NCBI RefSeq assembly: GCF_030689305.1
Contig: NZ_JAUYVM010000007.1
Location: 62,001 to 126,000 of the forward strand
DNA from: Vibrio penaeicida
GTDB taxonomy: Bacteria > Pseudomonadota > Gammaproteobacteria > Enterobacterales > Vibrionaceae
DNA: 64,000 nt
Direction of reading: 5' to 3'
Each line of letters begins with the position of its first letter. The first letter of the stretch is position 1. Position numbers and translations under genes: made by a program. The notes beneath the pieces were generated by a model, which saw only the letters and a list, made by a program, of their open reading frames with translations, did not search any database and was not told the DNA's origin. Below are positions 36,135 through 46,551 of this stretch, in pieces.

Positions 36135-36809
36135 ATGAGCATCAAAAATCTTCCGTCTGAATCTCAGCCTAGAGAAAAGCTACTTAACCAAGGTCCTAGT
36201 GCGCTAACCGATGCTGAATTACTGGCTATTTTTCTGAGAACCGGAATCAAAGGCACCAATGTGATTGAGTTGTCCTCTCAGCTATTAGATGAATTCGGTT
36301 CGCTGCGAGCCCTCTTTTCAGCCAGCCAAGAAGACTTCTGCCAGAAGAAAGGGCTAGGGTCAGCCAAATTTGTGCAGTTAAAAGCGGTTATTGAGATGAC
36401 TCAGCGTTATCTTGGGGAAACCCTAAAGCGTGGCGATGCGCTGACGAGCCCTGAACACACAAAACTTTATCTTTCGAGTATTTTGCGCGATAGGCACAGA
36501 GAAGCCTTCTATATACTGTTTCTAGATAACCAACATCGCGTGATTCAAGATGAAGTTTTATTTGAAGGGACTATTGATGCCGCAAGCGTTTACCCAAGAG
36601 AAGTGGTTAAAAGAGCGCTGCACCACAACGCGGCTGCGCTCATTTTAGCGCATAATCATCCTTCTGGCGTTGCAGAGCCAAGCCAAGCAGACAGAAGAAT
36701 CACTCGGCGGTTAACAGATGCAACTGCACTGGTGGATATTCGGATCTTGGATCACTTTGTGATTGGGGATGGAGAGGTGGTTTCGTTTGCAGAAAGAGGG
36801 TGGATATGA
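36135..36809 (+). CDS. radC: RadC/YicR family JAB1-type protein
   Basis: A 224-residue protein with an N-terminal helix-hairpin-helix part ([25 protein letters not shown]) and a C-terminal JAB/MPN metalloprotease-like domain with [14 protein letters not shown], whose two His and Asp would bind zinc. The molecular role is still unclear; an early link to DNA repair in E. coli was traced to another gene. The ATG at 36135 is chosen for the family start MSIKNLP and an AGG eight bases upstream; the frame is open 11 codons further. It is next to rpmB, as in E. coli. Confidence 0.92.
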   Translation: MSIKNLPSESQPREKLLNQGPSALTDAELLAIFLRTGIKGTNVIELSSQLLDEFGSLRALFSASQEDFCQKKGLGSAKFVQLKAVIEMTQRYLGETLKRGDALTSPEHTKLYLSSILRDRHREAFYILFLDNQHRVIQDEVLFEGTIDAASVYPREVVKRALHHNAAALILAHNHPSGVAEPSQADRRITRRLTDATALVDIRILDHFVIGDGEVVSFAERGWI

Positions 36810-37179
36810 ATATTGAGCCCCGTTTTCTCGCCGAAACTGCGCTTAAAATAATAGAGAATTGCGATAAGGCATGCTGAGTCGGCTTTTAGCGTGTTTTGAG
36901 CTCACATTTTAGTTGTCTGCTAGTCAAAATCTGCTATCATCCCCGCACTGAAATTTATGAACCTCAATCAGCTCTGCCTAAAAAAGATCACGAAAACCTG
37001 TAAAAAGGATCTGTTCGGGTCTTGAGCAATGCATATCAAGTTAGTATAATGCGCGACCTTTGATAGCCTTGTATGGGTATTCCATAACGGTATTTGGCCT
37101 CCAGTCTTCTTATATGATAGATAGAGAGGTTCGGCCACCAAGGTTGATATCGAGCTGAAACGATTTGGAGAAGACATTC
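36810..37179 (+). promoter_or_regulatory. Intergenic region and leader of rpmB-rpmG
   Basis: About 370 bases without a gene. It holds two sigma-70-like promoters facing rpmB, at 36913-36940 (TTGTCT, 16, TATCAT) and at 37022-37050 (listed separately), then a 5' leader of roughly 120 bases before the rpmB start. No separate RNA gene was recognised. Confidence 0.5.
37022..37050 (+). promoter_or_regulatory. rpmB promoter with GC-rich discriminator
   Basis: TTGAGC, a 17-base spacer and a perfect TATAAT, followed at once by GCGCGACC. A GC-rich discriminator after a strong minus-10 box is the mark of promoters that ppGpp and DksA repress during amino-acid starvation, as expected for ribosomal protein genes. 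Confidence 0.65.
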
Positions 37180-37416
37180 ATGTCCCGAGTATGCCAAGTA
37201 ACTGGTAAGCGTCCTGTAACGGGTAACAACCGTTCACACGCACGAAATGCTACCAAGCGTCGTTTTCTGCCGAACCTACAAACTCATCGTTTCTGGGTAG
37301 AAAGCGAAAAGCGCTTTGTTAAACTACGTCTAACTGCTAAGGGTATGCGTATTATTGATAAGAAAGGCATCGATGCTGTTCTTGTTGATATCCGTGCTCG
37401 TGGCGAGAACGTATAA
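37180..37416 (+). CDS. rpmB: RpmB, 50S ribosomal protein L28
   Basis: A 78-residue L28 beginning [17 protein letters not shown], with [15 protein letters not shown] and a C-terminal LVDIRARGE. The ATG at 37180 has GGAG nine bases upstream; an upstream in-frame start adds only five residues. It is followed after 13 bases by rpmG, the universal gammaproteobacterial pair. Confidence 0.97.
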   Translation: MSRVCQVTGKRPVTGNNRSHARNATKRRFLPNLQTHRFWVESEKRFVKLRLTAKGMRIIDKKGIDAVLVDIRARGENV

Positions 37417-37429
37417 GAGGAATTGAACA

Positions 37430-37597
37430 ATGGCTAAAGGCATTCGTGAGAAAATCCGTCTAGTATCTTCTGCTGGAACTGGTCACTTCTACACAACTGA
37501 CAAAAACAAACGTAACATGCCAGGCAAATTTGAGATCAAAAAGTTTGATCCAGTTGTACGCAAGCACGTTATGTACAAAGAAGCGAAAATCAAGTAA
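37430..37597 (+). CDS. rpmG: RpmG, 50S ribosomal protein L33
   Basis: A 55-residue L33: [20 protein letters not shown] at the start and [18 protein letters not shown] at the end. It lacks the Cys pairs of the zinc-binding form, so it is the zinc-independent type usual in enterics and vibrios. GAGGAATTG precedes the ATG. It is cotranscribed with rpmB and ends at a strong terminator. Confidence 0.97.
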   Translation: MAKGIREKIRLVSSAGTGHFYTTDKNKRNMPGKFEIKKFDPVVRKHVMYKEAKIK

Positions 37598-37625
37598 TTG
37601 ATTTCCAAATTCTTTGCTAGTGTTT

Positions 37626-37656
37626 AAAAACCCAGTCAATCGACTGGGTTTTTTAT
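37626..37656 (+). terminator. rpmB-rpmG terminator
   Basis: Stem CCCAGTC/GACTGGG with an AATC loop, flanked by an A run before and six T residues after, 30 bases past the rpmG stop. Confidence 0.9.
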
Positions 37657-37735
37657 TACCTATTAACTCACTTCCAAGCGCAAGTTAACTAGACGTCACA
37701 AATTGTGTTGTGACTAAAACTCATTTAAGCAACAA

Positions 37736-38206
37736 CTACAGAAAGGGGAATAGATAACTCTTTTCTACCGATACTGCTACCCATTCTTTTTGCCAATTTT
37801 GAAGCAACCAAAAGCTTGGGGTTTGGTAAAATGTGATTCTTTCCGGCTCTTCGACACCGACATACCACACCTCTAACGTTCTGGCGGGGGGGAGATTTCC
37901 TTTCAATTTATCGTACGTACCTGAATCCACCTGAGTACCGGTTAGCTCTGTCCATCGGAGCGCAGCTTGTAAAGGGTCGATAGACAGTTGGCGTGTCGAA
38001 TTCCATTCATTGTCGACATTTTCAAGCGACCATTGAGCAAAATGCAAGGCACTTGGCTTTTCATTCGGGCTAATAACATAAGGAAGCGTGTTGGTTTCAC
38101 CAAGCCCAAAGTGCTTTCTTAATACACTTGGCGCATTGATAACGGCAATAAATGCCAAGATCGATAAGATCAGAATGTTGTTCCAGCCACGACGGGAAAG
38201 CTTCAT
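37736..38206 (-). CDS. Conserved hypothetical membrane-anchored protein
   Basis: A 156-residue protein with one N-terminal membrane helix (about residues 9-27, [15 protein letters not shown]) and a soluble, probably periplasmic remainder with many Trp residues ([40 protein letters not shown]). I recognise no catalytic motif. A gene of unknown function occupies the same place between rpmG and mutM in other vibrios, as far as I recall. The ATG at 38206 has GAGG six bases upstream, better than a TTG at 38218. It is divergent from mutM, with starts about 80 bases apart. Confidence 0.7.
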   Translation of the reverse strand: MKLSRRGWNNILILSILAFIAVINAPSVLRKHFGLGETNTLPYVISPNEKPSALHFAQWSLENVDNEWNSTRQLSIDPLQAALRWTELTGTQVDSGTYDKLKGNLPPARTLEVWYVGVEEPERITFYQTPSFWLLQNWQKEWVAVSVEKSYLFPFL

Positions 38207-38286
38207 TGAATGCCTCAAACAGACGTATTTTGAGTATAATCATAACCTCGTTCCCGATATACCGACAGCCTAATCAAGGAATTAAG

Positions 38287-39614
<1,328 letters not shown>

Positions 39615-39705
39615 TCATTAATCTGCTGTCATCATAGCAAAAAACACTCAAACTTCGCTATGTAACTGGGTATCATGTGTGGCGAACCACAGTGCGGAAA
39701 ATAAG

Positions 39706-40737
39706 ATGAAAAAAATACTGGTTATTCGAAACGATAAGATAGGCGATTTTATGTTGGCATGGCCGAGTTTCGCTATGCTAAAACAATCAATGCCTGATGT
39801 AGAAATTGCCGCACTTGTTCCTAGCTATACCAAAGCATTGGCAGAGCTTTGCCCTTGGATTGATTCTGTTATCGTCGATTGTGGTTCAAAAGCGCCGAAA
39901 CAAGAAAAAACGAAGCTGGTGAGACGAATAAAATCGGAGCAATTTGACGCTTCAATCAATTTATTCTCTACTTCTTACAACGCATCACTGGTATGGAAAG
40001 CCAAAATTCCTTACCGGCTTGCCCCCGCAACGAAAATTGCCCAGATTTTTTACAACAAACGAATCAAACAGAAACGTTCACAATCGGCTAAACCCGAGTA
40101 TGAGTACAATCTTGATCTTGTTCGCTCATTTTTATTGGATATCGGAGGCAAGATTGTTGAGCCCAACGCACCTTATTTGACTATAACGGCAGATGTTTTA
40201 GCTGCGCAAAAGGGCAAACTGGCTAGGCAGTTAGATATCTCCCAAGACAAGTCTTGGGTGTTTGTACATGCAGGCAGCGGCGGTTCGGCTAATAATCTTT
40301 CATTGGAACAGTATTCAGCGTTTATCCAAAATTTGCAGGTTGATAGAGAATACGTTCTCACGGCTGGTCCGGGTGAAGAAAATAAAGCCATGGAATTGCA
40401 TGCTTTGTTGTCCGACTTTGGTGTGAAGTCAGTGGTATACAGCAAAAACGAAGGGCTGGTCGATTTTACCTATTCCATTGCATGTGCAGACATGTTTATT
40501 GCGGGCTCGACGGGACCCCTTCATATAGCAGCAACGTTGGATGTACCCACGGTCGGGTTCTTTCCTAGTAAGCGCTCAGCAACGCCACTTCGTTGGCGAC
40601 CCATTAATTCAGAAGGCAAGCACATTGCTTTTTGCCCACCTGAAGCCAGCAGTAAAGATCAGCAAGAAGATATGTCTCGTATTGATGTGAAGGAATGTGC
40701 CGAGCAAGTGAAGCAGTGGTGGGCAGATATAGAATAA
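39706..40737 (+). CDS. GT9-family heptosyltransferase-like glycosyltransferase
   Basis: A 343-residue GT-B enzyme of the WaaC/WaaF/WaaQ class that adds heptose (or a related sugar) to the LPS inner core at the cytoplasmic membrane face. Visible are KKILVIRNDKIGDFMLAWPS (with the catalytic Asp of the GD motif), WVFVHAGSGGSANN and the donor-binding stretch MFIAGSTGPLHIAATLDVPTVGFF. The ATG at 39706 fits the family start; a GTG at 39679 is less likely. It is transcribed divergently from coaD and towards the minus-strand LPS genes. Which core residue it adds is unknown. Confidence 0.82.
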   Translation: MKKILVIRNDKIGDFMLAWPSFAMLKQSMPDVEIAALVPSYTKALAELCPWIDSVIVDCGSKAPKQEKTKLVRRIKSEQFDASINLFSTSYNASLVWKAKIPYRLAPATKIAQIFYNKRIKQKRSQSAKPEYEYNLDLVRSFLLDIGGKIVEPNAPYLTITADVLAAQKGKLARQLDISQDKSWVFVHAGSGGSANNLSLEQYSAFIQNLQVDREYVLTAGPGEENKAMELHALLSDFGVKSVVYSKNEGLVDFTYSIACADMFIAGSTGPLHIAATLDVPTVGFFPSKRSATPLRWRPINSEGKHIAFCPPEASSKDQQEDMSRIDVKECAEQVKQWWADIE

Positions 40738-40768
40738 ACTGCCCTTCAGTATAGGGTTTAGTCACCCA

Positions 40769-41545
40769 TTATTTGTAATGAGGATCGTTATCTCTCGCCC
40801 ACAAATCTGCGTATTTGATAAAGGTTGAATGCGCGGATAACAAAGCAATCAAGAATCCTTGTTTCCCATCTAAAAAGCCTCGCTTTAGTACGTACATTTT
40901 CATAAAACAGGCGAGCGCATGAACCACACCTTGAGACAGCGACGCTTTTTTTCCTTTAGCCTGCCTTTGATCCGCCCAAGCTTTGCCATAACCGGCTGAC
41001 TTAACGAGGTAATGGTTAAGATTGTTATAGGTGTAATGGTGCAAATCACCCTCAAGTGATTCAATTGTCATGCTGTTATCAGTGATAACCTTTTCATGAA
41101 CAAGTGCGTCGTTGTAGCTGGTAAGTCCTGTAGGATAAAGCCTAAGGACTCTATCTGGGTACCAGCCACTGTGCTTGATGTAACGACCAAATACCCAGCT
41201 TAACCTCGGTATTTGAAATACGATGGATGAAGGATTTTTTTCTAACGCGAGTTGAATGTTCTCTTTTAGCTCTGGTGTCACTCTTTCATCTGCATCAAGC
41301 CAGAATAAGTAATCTGATTCGACGTAGGATTGAGCGAGCTGACGTTGTGGTCCAAAACCTTTCCAGTCAGCATTCACGTAGAACTTATCAGTGAACTTCT
41401 TTGCAATCTCTTCTGTATTGTCTGTACTTCCGGAGTCCAGAATAACGATCTCATCAACCCAATCATGAACCGTAGACAGGCACTGTTCTAAGTGAGCAGC
41501 TTCATTTTTTACTATCAGTGCAACGGCAAGTGTCGGTCTGCTCAC
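40769..41545 (-). CDS. waaE: GT2-family LPS core glycosyltransferase (WaaE/KdtX-like)
   Basis: A 258-residue GT-A enzyme. The N-terminus [36 protein letters not shown] and FWLDADERV (DXD metal site) are typical; [14 protein letters not shown] and VHEKV match the WaaE (KdtX) subgroup that puts a beta-1,4-glucose on inner-core heptose I. It overlaps the next GT9 gene by four bases (ATGA), so the two are translationally coupled. The exact acceptor is inferred from family membership only. Confidence 0.8.
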   Translation of the reverse strand: MSRPTLAVALIVKNEAAHLEQCLSTVHDWVDEIVILDSGSTDNTEEIAKKFTDKFYVNADWKGFGPQRQLAQSYVESDYLFWLDADERVTPELKENIQLALEKNPSSIVFQIPRLSWVFGRYIKHSGWYPDRVLRLYPTGLTSYNDALVHEKVITDNSMTIESLEGDLHHYTYNNLNHYLVKSAGYGKAWADQRQAKGKKASLSQGVVHALACFMKMYVLKRGFLDGKQGFLIALLSAHSTFIKYADLWARDNDPHYK

Positions 41546-42612
41546 GATGGTTCCTTTTTATTCGGTAGGAGTTGGCTAACAACGGTCTCAAATTGGTCAA
41601 TAACCATGTCAGAAGTAATACGCTCCATCGCTTTCGGATCTTTTACTCTACTCCTCCATGGAAGTTCAGCTGATGTTTTACCCGTTTCCTCTAGGATGGC
41701 TTCTTCATAAACAGAAACAACGTTGTCGAGTTGTAAATAAGGGCCGGTTCGTTCTGGGTTATGGTGTGCGTACAACCCAATTACAGGAGTTAGCATTGCA
41801 TTCGCGATGTGGGTTGGACCTGAATCCGGAGCAACGAGAAGGTCAGCATGATCTATGATGGCAATCATCTGGCTTATCGTTGTTTTTCCAACTAAGTTAT
41901 TAATTTGGGAGTTGTCAAAACGACTTAGAATGTCTTGTGCGAGAGCTGTCTCGGTCTTGTCAGGGCTTCCGATGAGCGTAACTTTCCAACCTAGGTTGAG
42001 AGCATGGCTTATTAAATCTTGGTAACCCTTTGTCGTCCAGTTTTTGTAACCTTTGCTGGTCCCTGGAGCAATAACCAAGTTTGATTCTGTCTCTGACAAT
42101 TGCGTAGTTGCCCACTTTTTGTCTGACTCCGAGAGCTGAATATTCCAGACTGGTTTTAAATGTTCCACACCAATTGCTTCAGCAAACCCCATCATTCCGT
42201 CAAGCACATGCTTTTTATCAGAGCTTCTAATTCTTTCGTTAATGAATAACCGCTGAAGATCTTTACTGCGGTCTTCATCAAATCCTATTTTACGTTTTGC
42301 TTTAATACCTAGAGCAACGAAGCTGGCGCGCAAAGCGTATTGCATATGGAGTAGAATATCAAATCGATAATTTTTGAGTTTCTTCCAAATCTCAAAGTAT
42401 CCTTTCATGCCATTATTTTTATCGAATGATATGACCTCGACATTAGGGATCAGTCTGATGAGGTGTGATTCGACTGAACCACATACCCAAGTTATCTTCA
42501 TCAAAGGATAATGCTTTTGAATTGCTTGAATAGCTGAAACGGTATTGCAGACATCTCCGAGAGCGGAGAGTCTAACAATGCAGATTGATTCTGGCTTTGG
42601 CTTATTCTTCAC
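41542..42612 (-). CDS. GT9-family LPS heptosyltransferase (WaaC-like)
   Basis: A 356-residue GT-B enzyme: [22 protein letters not shown] at the N-terminus, with the WaaC-like RLSALGD signature, [16 protein letters not shown] in the second domain and [34 protein letters not shown] at the donor site. The RLSALGD and HHNPERTGP forms favour the heptosyltransferase I side of the family. It overlaps the WaaE-like gene by four bases. Confidence 0.82.
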   Translation of the reverse strand: MKNKPKPESICIVRLSALGDVCNTVSAIQAIQKHYPLMKITWVCGSVESHLIRLIPNVEVISFDKNNGMKGYFEIWKKLKNYRFDILLHMQYALRASFVALGIKAKRKIGFDEDRSKDLQRLFINERIRSSDKKHVLDGMMGFAEAIGVEHLKPVWNIQLSESDKKWATTQLSETESNLVIAPGTSKGYKNWTTKGYQDLISHALNLGWKVTLIGSPDKTETALAQDILSRFDNSQINNLVGKTTISQMIAIIDHADLLVAPDSGPTHIANAMLTPVIGLYAHHNPERTGPYLQLDNVVSVYEEAILEETGKTSAELPWRSRVKDPKAMERITSDMVIDQFETVVSQLLPNKKEPS

Positions 42613-42653
42613 TATAAGAATTCATCAAACGAATGGACATAAAGATATATTCC

Positions 42654-44297
42654 TTAACTTTTAGTCTCAGAAAAAATGGATAATTTAACAGCGCCTTCTT
42701 CATCTATATCAACAAACCTAGAGTCGTATCCATTAAGTAATCCGTTGAACAAGACGCCTTTGTCACATGAACCAACAGGAACGTCTCTGTTCAAGGTTTT
42801 CGCTATCATCTCGCTAAAGTTCTTATGGAGAAGCTTTTTACAGTCAGCGTAAGGTTTGACAACAGTGTCGTAGATACTTTGTGAGTTCGTTAGCACGATA
42901 CCTGGAACCATATAGGATGCTGGTAAATCCAATGAGCGGCTGATTCTTTTTCCATCAACATGCGTACCGTGATCGGAAGTAATAAAGATAATCCATGGTT
43001 TAGATTTGGACTTTTCTTTCACCTGTTCTAATAAAATCTTAATATTTGCATCTGTGTAGTGCACGGAGTTTTCGTACTCTTGCAATTCTGTTCCCGTACC
43101 AAAGATTTTTTTGTCATGAGGTGACTTCGCATCAAAAGGAGCATGACTTCCGTTCGGTTGTAAAACAGCAAAAAAAGGTTCTTCGAGTTCTAATTTCGCG
43201 AACTGCTCAATAGCTAGTCTATCGTCGGACTCCTGCCTATCATTAAAGCGGCTATCCATGAGTGGAGGCGTAAAGTAGTAATCACTATACTTCCCTGCTA
43301 CTAGCTTATATATGTGATTAACATAGCTTTCCCCCTGCGTGCTTAGATAGGCTGTTTGATAGTCGGCAAGTTTCGCGTATCGGAACAAACTTGTGTTGAA
43401 TGACGATGCCTGCTTTCTAGCATCTGGTCTATCTATCATATGGAAAAATCGCACACTTGACGGCATGGTTGCAGCTGCCCCAGCGATGGTTTCCCTCGAC
43501 AGTGTATGTATATCGTTGTCTTGAATGAGCTGACTAAGGATTGGGGTTGTATCTAAATGATAACCATATTCCCCCATGTATTTTGAACTTAAGCTTTCTC
43601 CAAAATAAATGAAAATATTAGGTGTTTCTGACGAGCTAGCTCTTAAATCCGGATATTCATCTTGCCTGAAACTCGAGTACAGGTTTCCTCCTGTAGCATC
43701 GGATATCAGCATTGAAGCAAAAATTCCATAAGAGTTATGGAAAGAGCGAATTAAGCTGTGTGTGTCTTTCGTGAACCTCTTTTCAATTTTCTCTGGGTAA
43801 AGTACGCCATCTCTTATGGGTTGGAATAGAAAAATAACTAAAATGAGTACGTTAGCTGTTTTATAGCCCGGCAAGTTCTTTCCAAGCCTATAAACCCAAT
43901 ATACGAAAGTCATAGAAGCAACAATAAATGCTAACGACTTCAATATAATGGAGAGACCAAGCTTAGGTAGAATATTGACGACTTCGGAGAGGTTTTCAAA
44001 GAGTAAGTAGAGGTTTACTGGGTCAATCCAACCACCGTAGAAAAAAGCATTTGAGCTTTGAAAAGTCAGCGCAAGAAAAATGAAAAGTGAGAGTAGTATT
44101 TTGAATTTTTTTGTTGAAAAAGCAATGAGTAAGCCTAGAGTTAAGGAAATCTGAATGCTTTCCCAAACATTTTGACTGGTAGTGATATCTGTGAGCGCCC
44201 TCAATAGGTATTCAGCAAATAACAAGGCTGCTAACAACAGTGTGCTAAGTAATGTAAAAGTAAAGATTTTTTTCTTTAACGTCATGCTTATCTTCAA
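42654..44297 (-). CDS. Phosphoethanolamine transferase (EptA/CptA-like)
   Basis: A 547-residue inner-membrane enzyme with about five N-terminal membrane segments (to about residue 165) and a periplasmic sulfatase-fold domain. Metal site and nucleophile are readable: IFIYFGESLSSKYM (Glu), ETIAGAAATMPSSVRFF (Thr nucleophile) and IIFITSDHGTHVDG (Asp-His). The family moves phosphoethanolamine from phosphatidylethanolamine onto lipid A or core sugars. Its place among core glycosyltransferases suggests a core heptose or Kdo as acceptor (CptA-like), which would affect surface charge and polymyxin sensitivity. Confidence 0.85.
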   Translation of the reverse strand: MKISMTLKKKIFTFTLLSTLLLAALLFAEYLLRALTDITTSQNVWESIQISLTLGLLIAFSTKKFKILLSLFIFLALTFQSSNAFFYGGWIDPVNLYLLFENLSEVVNILPKLGLSIILKSLAFIVASMTFVYWVYRLGKNLPGYKTANVLILVIFLFQPIRDGVLYPEKIEKRFTKDTHSLIRSFHNSYGIFASMLISDATGGNLYSSFRQDEYPDLRASSSETPNIFIYFGESLSSKYMGEYGYHLDTTPILSQLIQDNDIHTLSRETIAGAAATMPSSVRFFHMIDRPDARKQASSFNTSLFRYAKLADYQTAYLSTQGESYVNHIYKLVAGKYSDYYFTPPLMDSRFNDRQESDDRLAIEQFAKLELEEPFFAVLQPNGSHAPFDAKSPHDKKIFGTGTELQEYENSVHYTDANIKILLEQVKEKSKSKPWIIFITSDHGTHVDGKRISRSLDLPASYMVPGIVLTNSQSIYDTVVKPYADCKKLLHKNFSEMIAKTLNRDVPVGSCDKGVLFNGLLNGYDSRFVDIDEEGAVKLSIFSETKS

Positions 44298-44342
44298 ATA
44301 TTAGTAGCGAATATATAACGGTCAAATGAATTATAGGGTTTT

Positions 44343-45032
44343 CTAGTCGGTAAATGCTTTTCCAATCATACTCCCTATGATGCGGGCTGGATTTCCACCT
44401 AATATAATGTCATTTTCGTCGTACGTTTTGTGTAGATGTGTTGAGGTTGCCACCACACAATTGTTACCGATTGAGCTTCCCTTAGTCATGGTAACCCTTG
44501 CTCCAATCCAAGATTTGTCACCTATAGAAATTGGCAAATCGTGGTTTAGCCTAATGTTTTGCGTTGTGTCGATGATGGGGTGAAAGTCGGTATCCATAAT
44601 GATTGTTTGCCAAGACACAAGACAACCGTCACCGATGCGTACCTCTTTTTCACAGACAACGGTGGACTCACCAGTGAGATTTGTATTAGAGCCAATGTTA
44701 AGGTTTCCATCAATAAAGAGTTTGCAACCAGTCCCGATCTTAACACGCTCCCCTAGAGTTACCTTCCCCGATTCTCCTAATGACCAGAGCATTCTAGAGC
44801 GACTACTGTCTGCTACTTGAACTTGCCCGAATCCTATACGGATCTTACCCGTATTCGCTGATTTTGGGATTTTTACAACTCCACCTAAACGCAAAAATTT
44901 GACTCGATGAGACACAACAACCGGAAACTTTATGGCTTGGGAAAAAGGCAAATACCGGAAGTTGAACAACAAACTCTTAGGGATAGCTCTGCAATATAGG
45001 TAAATTTTTGAAAGAGTTTTAGTTAGCTGCAT
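44343..45032 (-). CDS. Left-handed beta-helix (hexapeptide) acyltransferase
   Basis: A 229-residue protein of the LbH acetyltransferase class. Imperfect hexapeptide repeats run from about residue 80 to 215 (KVTLGERVKIGTGCKL, LNIGSNTNLTG, VRIGDGCLVSW, ISIGDKSWIGARVTMTKG, SSIGNNCVVAT), with a His in DTDFHPII and the C-terminal LGGNPARIIG typical of WbbJ/maltose O-acetyltransferase relatives. It probably O-acetylates a core or surface sugar. It lies four bases from the GT25 gene. Confidence 0.78.
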   Translation of the reverse strand: MQLTKTLSKIYLYCRAIPKSLLFNFRYLPFSQAIKFPVVVSHRVKFLRLGGVVKIPKSANTGKIRIGFGQVQVADSSRSRMLWSLGESGKVTLGERVKIGTGCKLFIDGNLNIGSNTNLTGESTVVCEKEVRIGDGCLVSWQTIIMDTDFHPIIDTTQNIRLNHDLPISIGDKSWIGARVTMTKGSSIGNNCVVATSTHLHKTYDENDIILGGNPARIIGSMIGKAFTD

Positions 45033-45036
45033 TGCT

Positions 45037-45783
45037 TTATTCGCCTTTAGCTTTGGTGTTTTTTCTTTTCCACATGATGTTCCACGCTTTCATTCTCCAG
45101 AATCGATAGAAGCGATAGCTTTCTCTTGTGATTTTATATAAGAAATGAACTTTGGTTTTTGCATCAAGCTGTATATGGGTGCCTAGGTCGTTGGGAGCTG
45201 AAACTATGGGAGGAACAATCCCAACAGATGGGACTTTGTGTATATAGGAGCTACCTATAAAGTAATCAACAGAGTAACACCAACGAAAGCTGGCCTCTAG
45301 GAATGCTTTAGCACCTGCTGGGGAAATCGAATAACCACCCGTACGCATATCATTACAATCCCAATACACCAAGTTAAATTCCTCTTTTATAGAATTTACT
45401 ATGGATGAGCTGCCTGATTGGGTTTCGAGTCTAATGTATCCGTACTTATCGTGGAGCTGTTCAAGATCAACGATCATTTTTTTGAAGCCATCCAAAGGAA
45501 TTGCGTCATCCTCGAGAACGACTATTGGTTTATCTAGCTCGATACATTTTTGCCAAAGTAAATAGTGGCTGGCATAGCATCCACGTTCACCGCTAGAGAG
45601 AGGTCTACTTTTAAAGACTTTTCTAAAATGGTCATCAGGTAAATCAACAAGAGGCGAGGGTAAGCCTTTGTGTCCATTGACGGCGTCAAAAATGGTGTAA
45701 TTAAGATTAGCTTCGCTCAAAATTTTTGTAATTCTTGCTCGTCTTTCGGTAGCTTCAGCCAAGCTTATGATGAATATATCCAT
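45037..45783 (-). CDS. GT25-family LPS glycosyltransferase
   Basis: A 248-residue glycosyltransferase of the LOS/LPS beta-galactosyltransferase class (LgtB/Lex1-like). Diagnostic are MDIFIISLAEATERRARI, the segment LSSGERGCYASHYLLWQKCI and the metal-binding IVVLEDDAIP. A TGGYSISPAGAKAFLE stretch follows, as usual in this family. It heads a minus-strand run and is divergent from the GT32 gene across an 89-base gap. Confidence 0.83.
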   Translation of the reverse strand: MDIFIISLAEATERRARITKILSEANLNYTIFDAVNGHKGLPSPLVDLPDDHFRKVFKSRPLSSGERGCYASHYLLWQKCIELDKPIVVLEDDAIPLDGFKKMIVDLEQLHDKYGYIRLETQSGSSSIVNSIKEEFNLVYWDCNDMRTGGYSISPAGAKAFLEASFRWCYSVDYFIGSSYIHKVPSVGIVPPIVSAPNDLGTHIQLDAKTKVHFLYKITRESYRFYRFWRMKAWNIMWKRKNTKAKGE

Positions 45784-45872
45784 GTTCTATAGTGGTATCT
45801 GCTGACTTAGTTCAACGGGTAGTTTAACATAGCAATTTCAGACCATGCATATTTAAAATTCTTTGGATTCAT

Positions 45873-46547
45873 ATGAGTAAAATGATTCACGCTATTTGGT
45901 TAGGTAAGAAAATGCCTCCACTTTCCCACGCTTGTATCAATGACTGGAAGAAGCAGAATTATGAAGTTCGGCTTTGGACGGACTCGTCTGAGCAAGTCTT
46001 AAGGTGGATTGAAGAATGTGAATTTACAAAGGAATGCTATAAAAGAGGGCTTTTTGCGTTTGTTAGTGATTACTTGAGAGTTCGTATATTGCATGAATAT
46101 GGTGGGCTTTATTTAGACACTGACGTGACCATAGTTAGAGATCCCTTTGAATTGTTTGCCGATTGTGATTTCTGTGTTGGTTTGGAGAATGACAGTCTTG
46201 TAGGTACTGCAGCTATTTATTCTATTAAGTCACAAGAGATTCTAGGCAAGTTACTTGATTTCTATCAGTGTGAAATCATGTCCTCTGCGCTATTTATGGG
46301 ACCAGATATTATGACAAATACAGTGGAAGACTTTAAAAGTAGCGATGCAATTAAAATACTAAAACCTGAGTACTTTTTCTCTTATCAAGGTCAAGCATTA
46401 GAATTTGAGCACCCCGAGAATGCTTACGTAGTTCATTGGTATCAGCATACTTGGGAAAACAATGAAATCCCATATTTAAAGTCTAAGCATAAAGGGCTTC
46501 TTGGCAAAATATATGAATATCAGAAGCCCTTATTTCGATGGAAATGA
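45873..46547 (+). CDS. GT32-family glycosyltransferase (DXD type)
   Basis: A 224-residue protein with the Gly_transf_sug signature: MIHAIWLGKKMPPLSHACI at the start and YLRVRILHEYGGLYLDTDVTI, where the DTD is the metal-binding DXD motif. Relatives act in capsule and LPS outer-core synthesis with UDP- or GDP-sugars. It is the only plus-strand gene among the minus-strand core genes and its stop is four bases from the waaL stop, so it converges tightly on waaL. That pattern suggests a cassette-like gain. Confidence 0.8.
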   Translation: MSKMIHAIWLGKKMPPLSHACINDWKKQNYEVRLWTDSSEQVLRWIEECEFTKECYKRGLFAFVSDYLRVRILHEYGGLYLDTDVTIVRDPFELFADCDFCVGLENDSLVGTAAIYSIKSQEILGKLLDFYQCEIMSSALFMGPDIMTNTVEDFKSSDAIKILKPEYFFSYQGQALEFEHPENAYVVHWYQHTWENNEIPYLKSKHKGLLGKIYEYQKPLFRWK

Positions 46548-46551
46548 AAGT

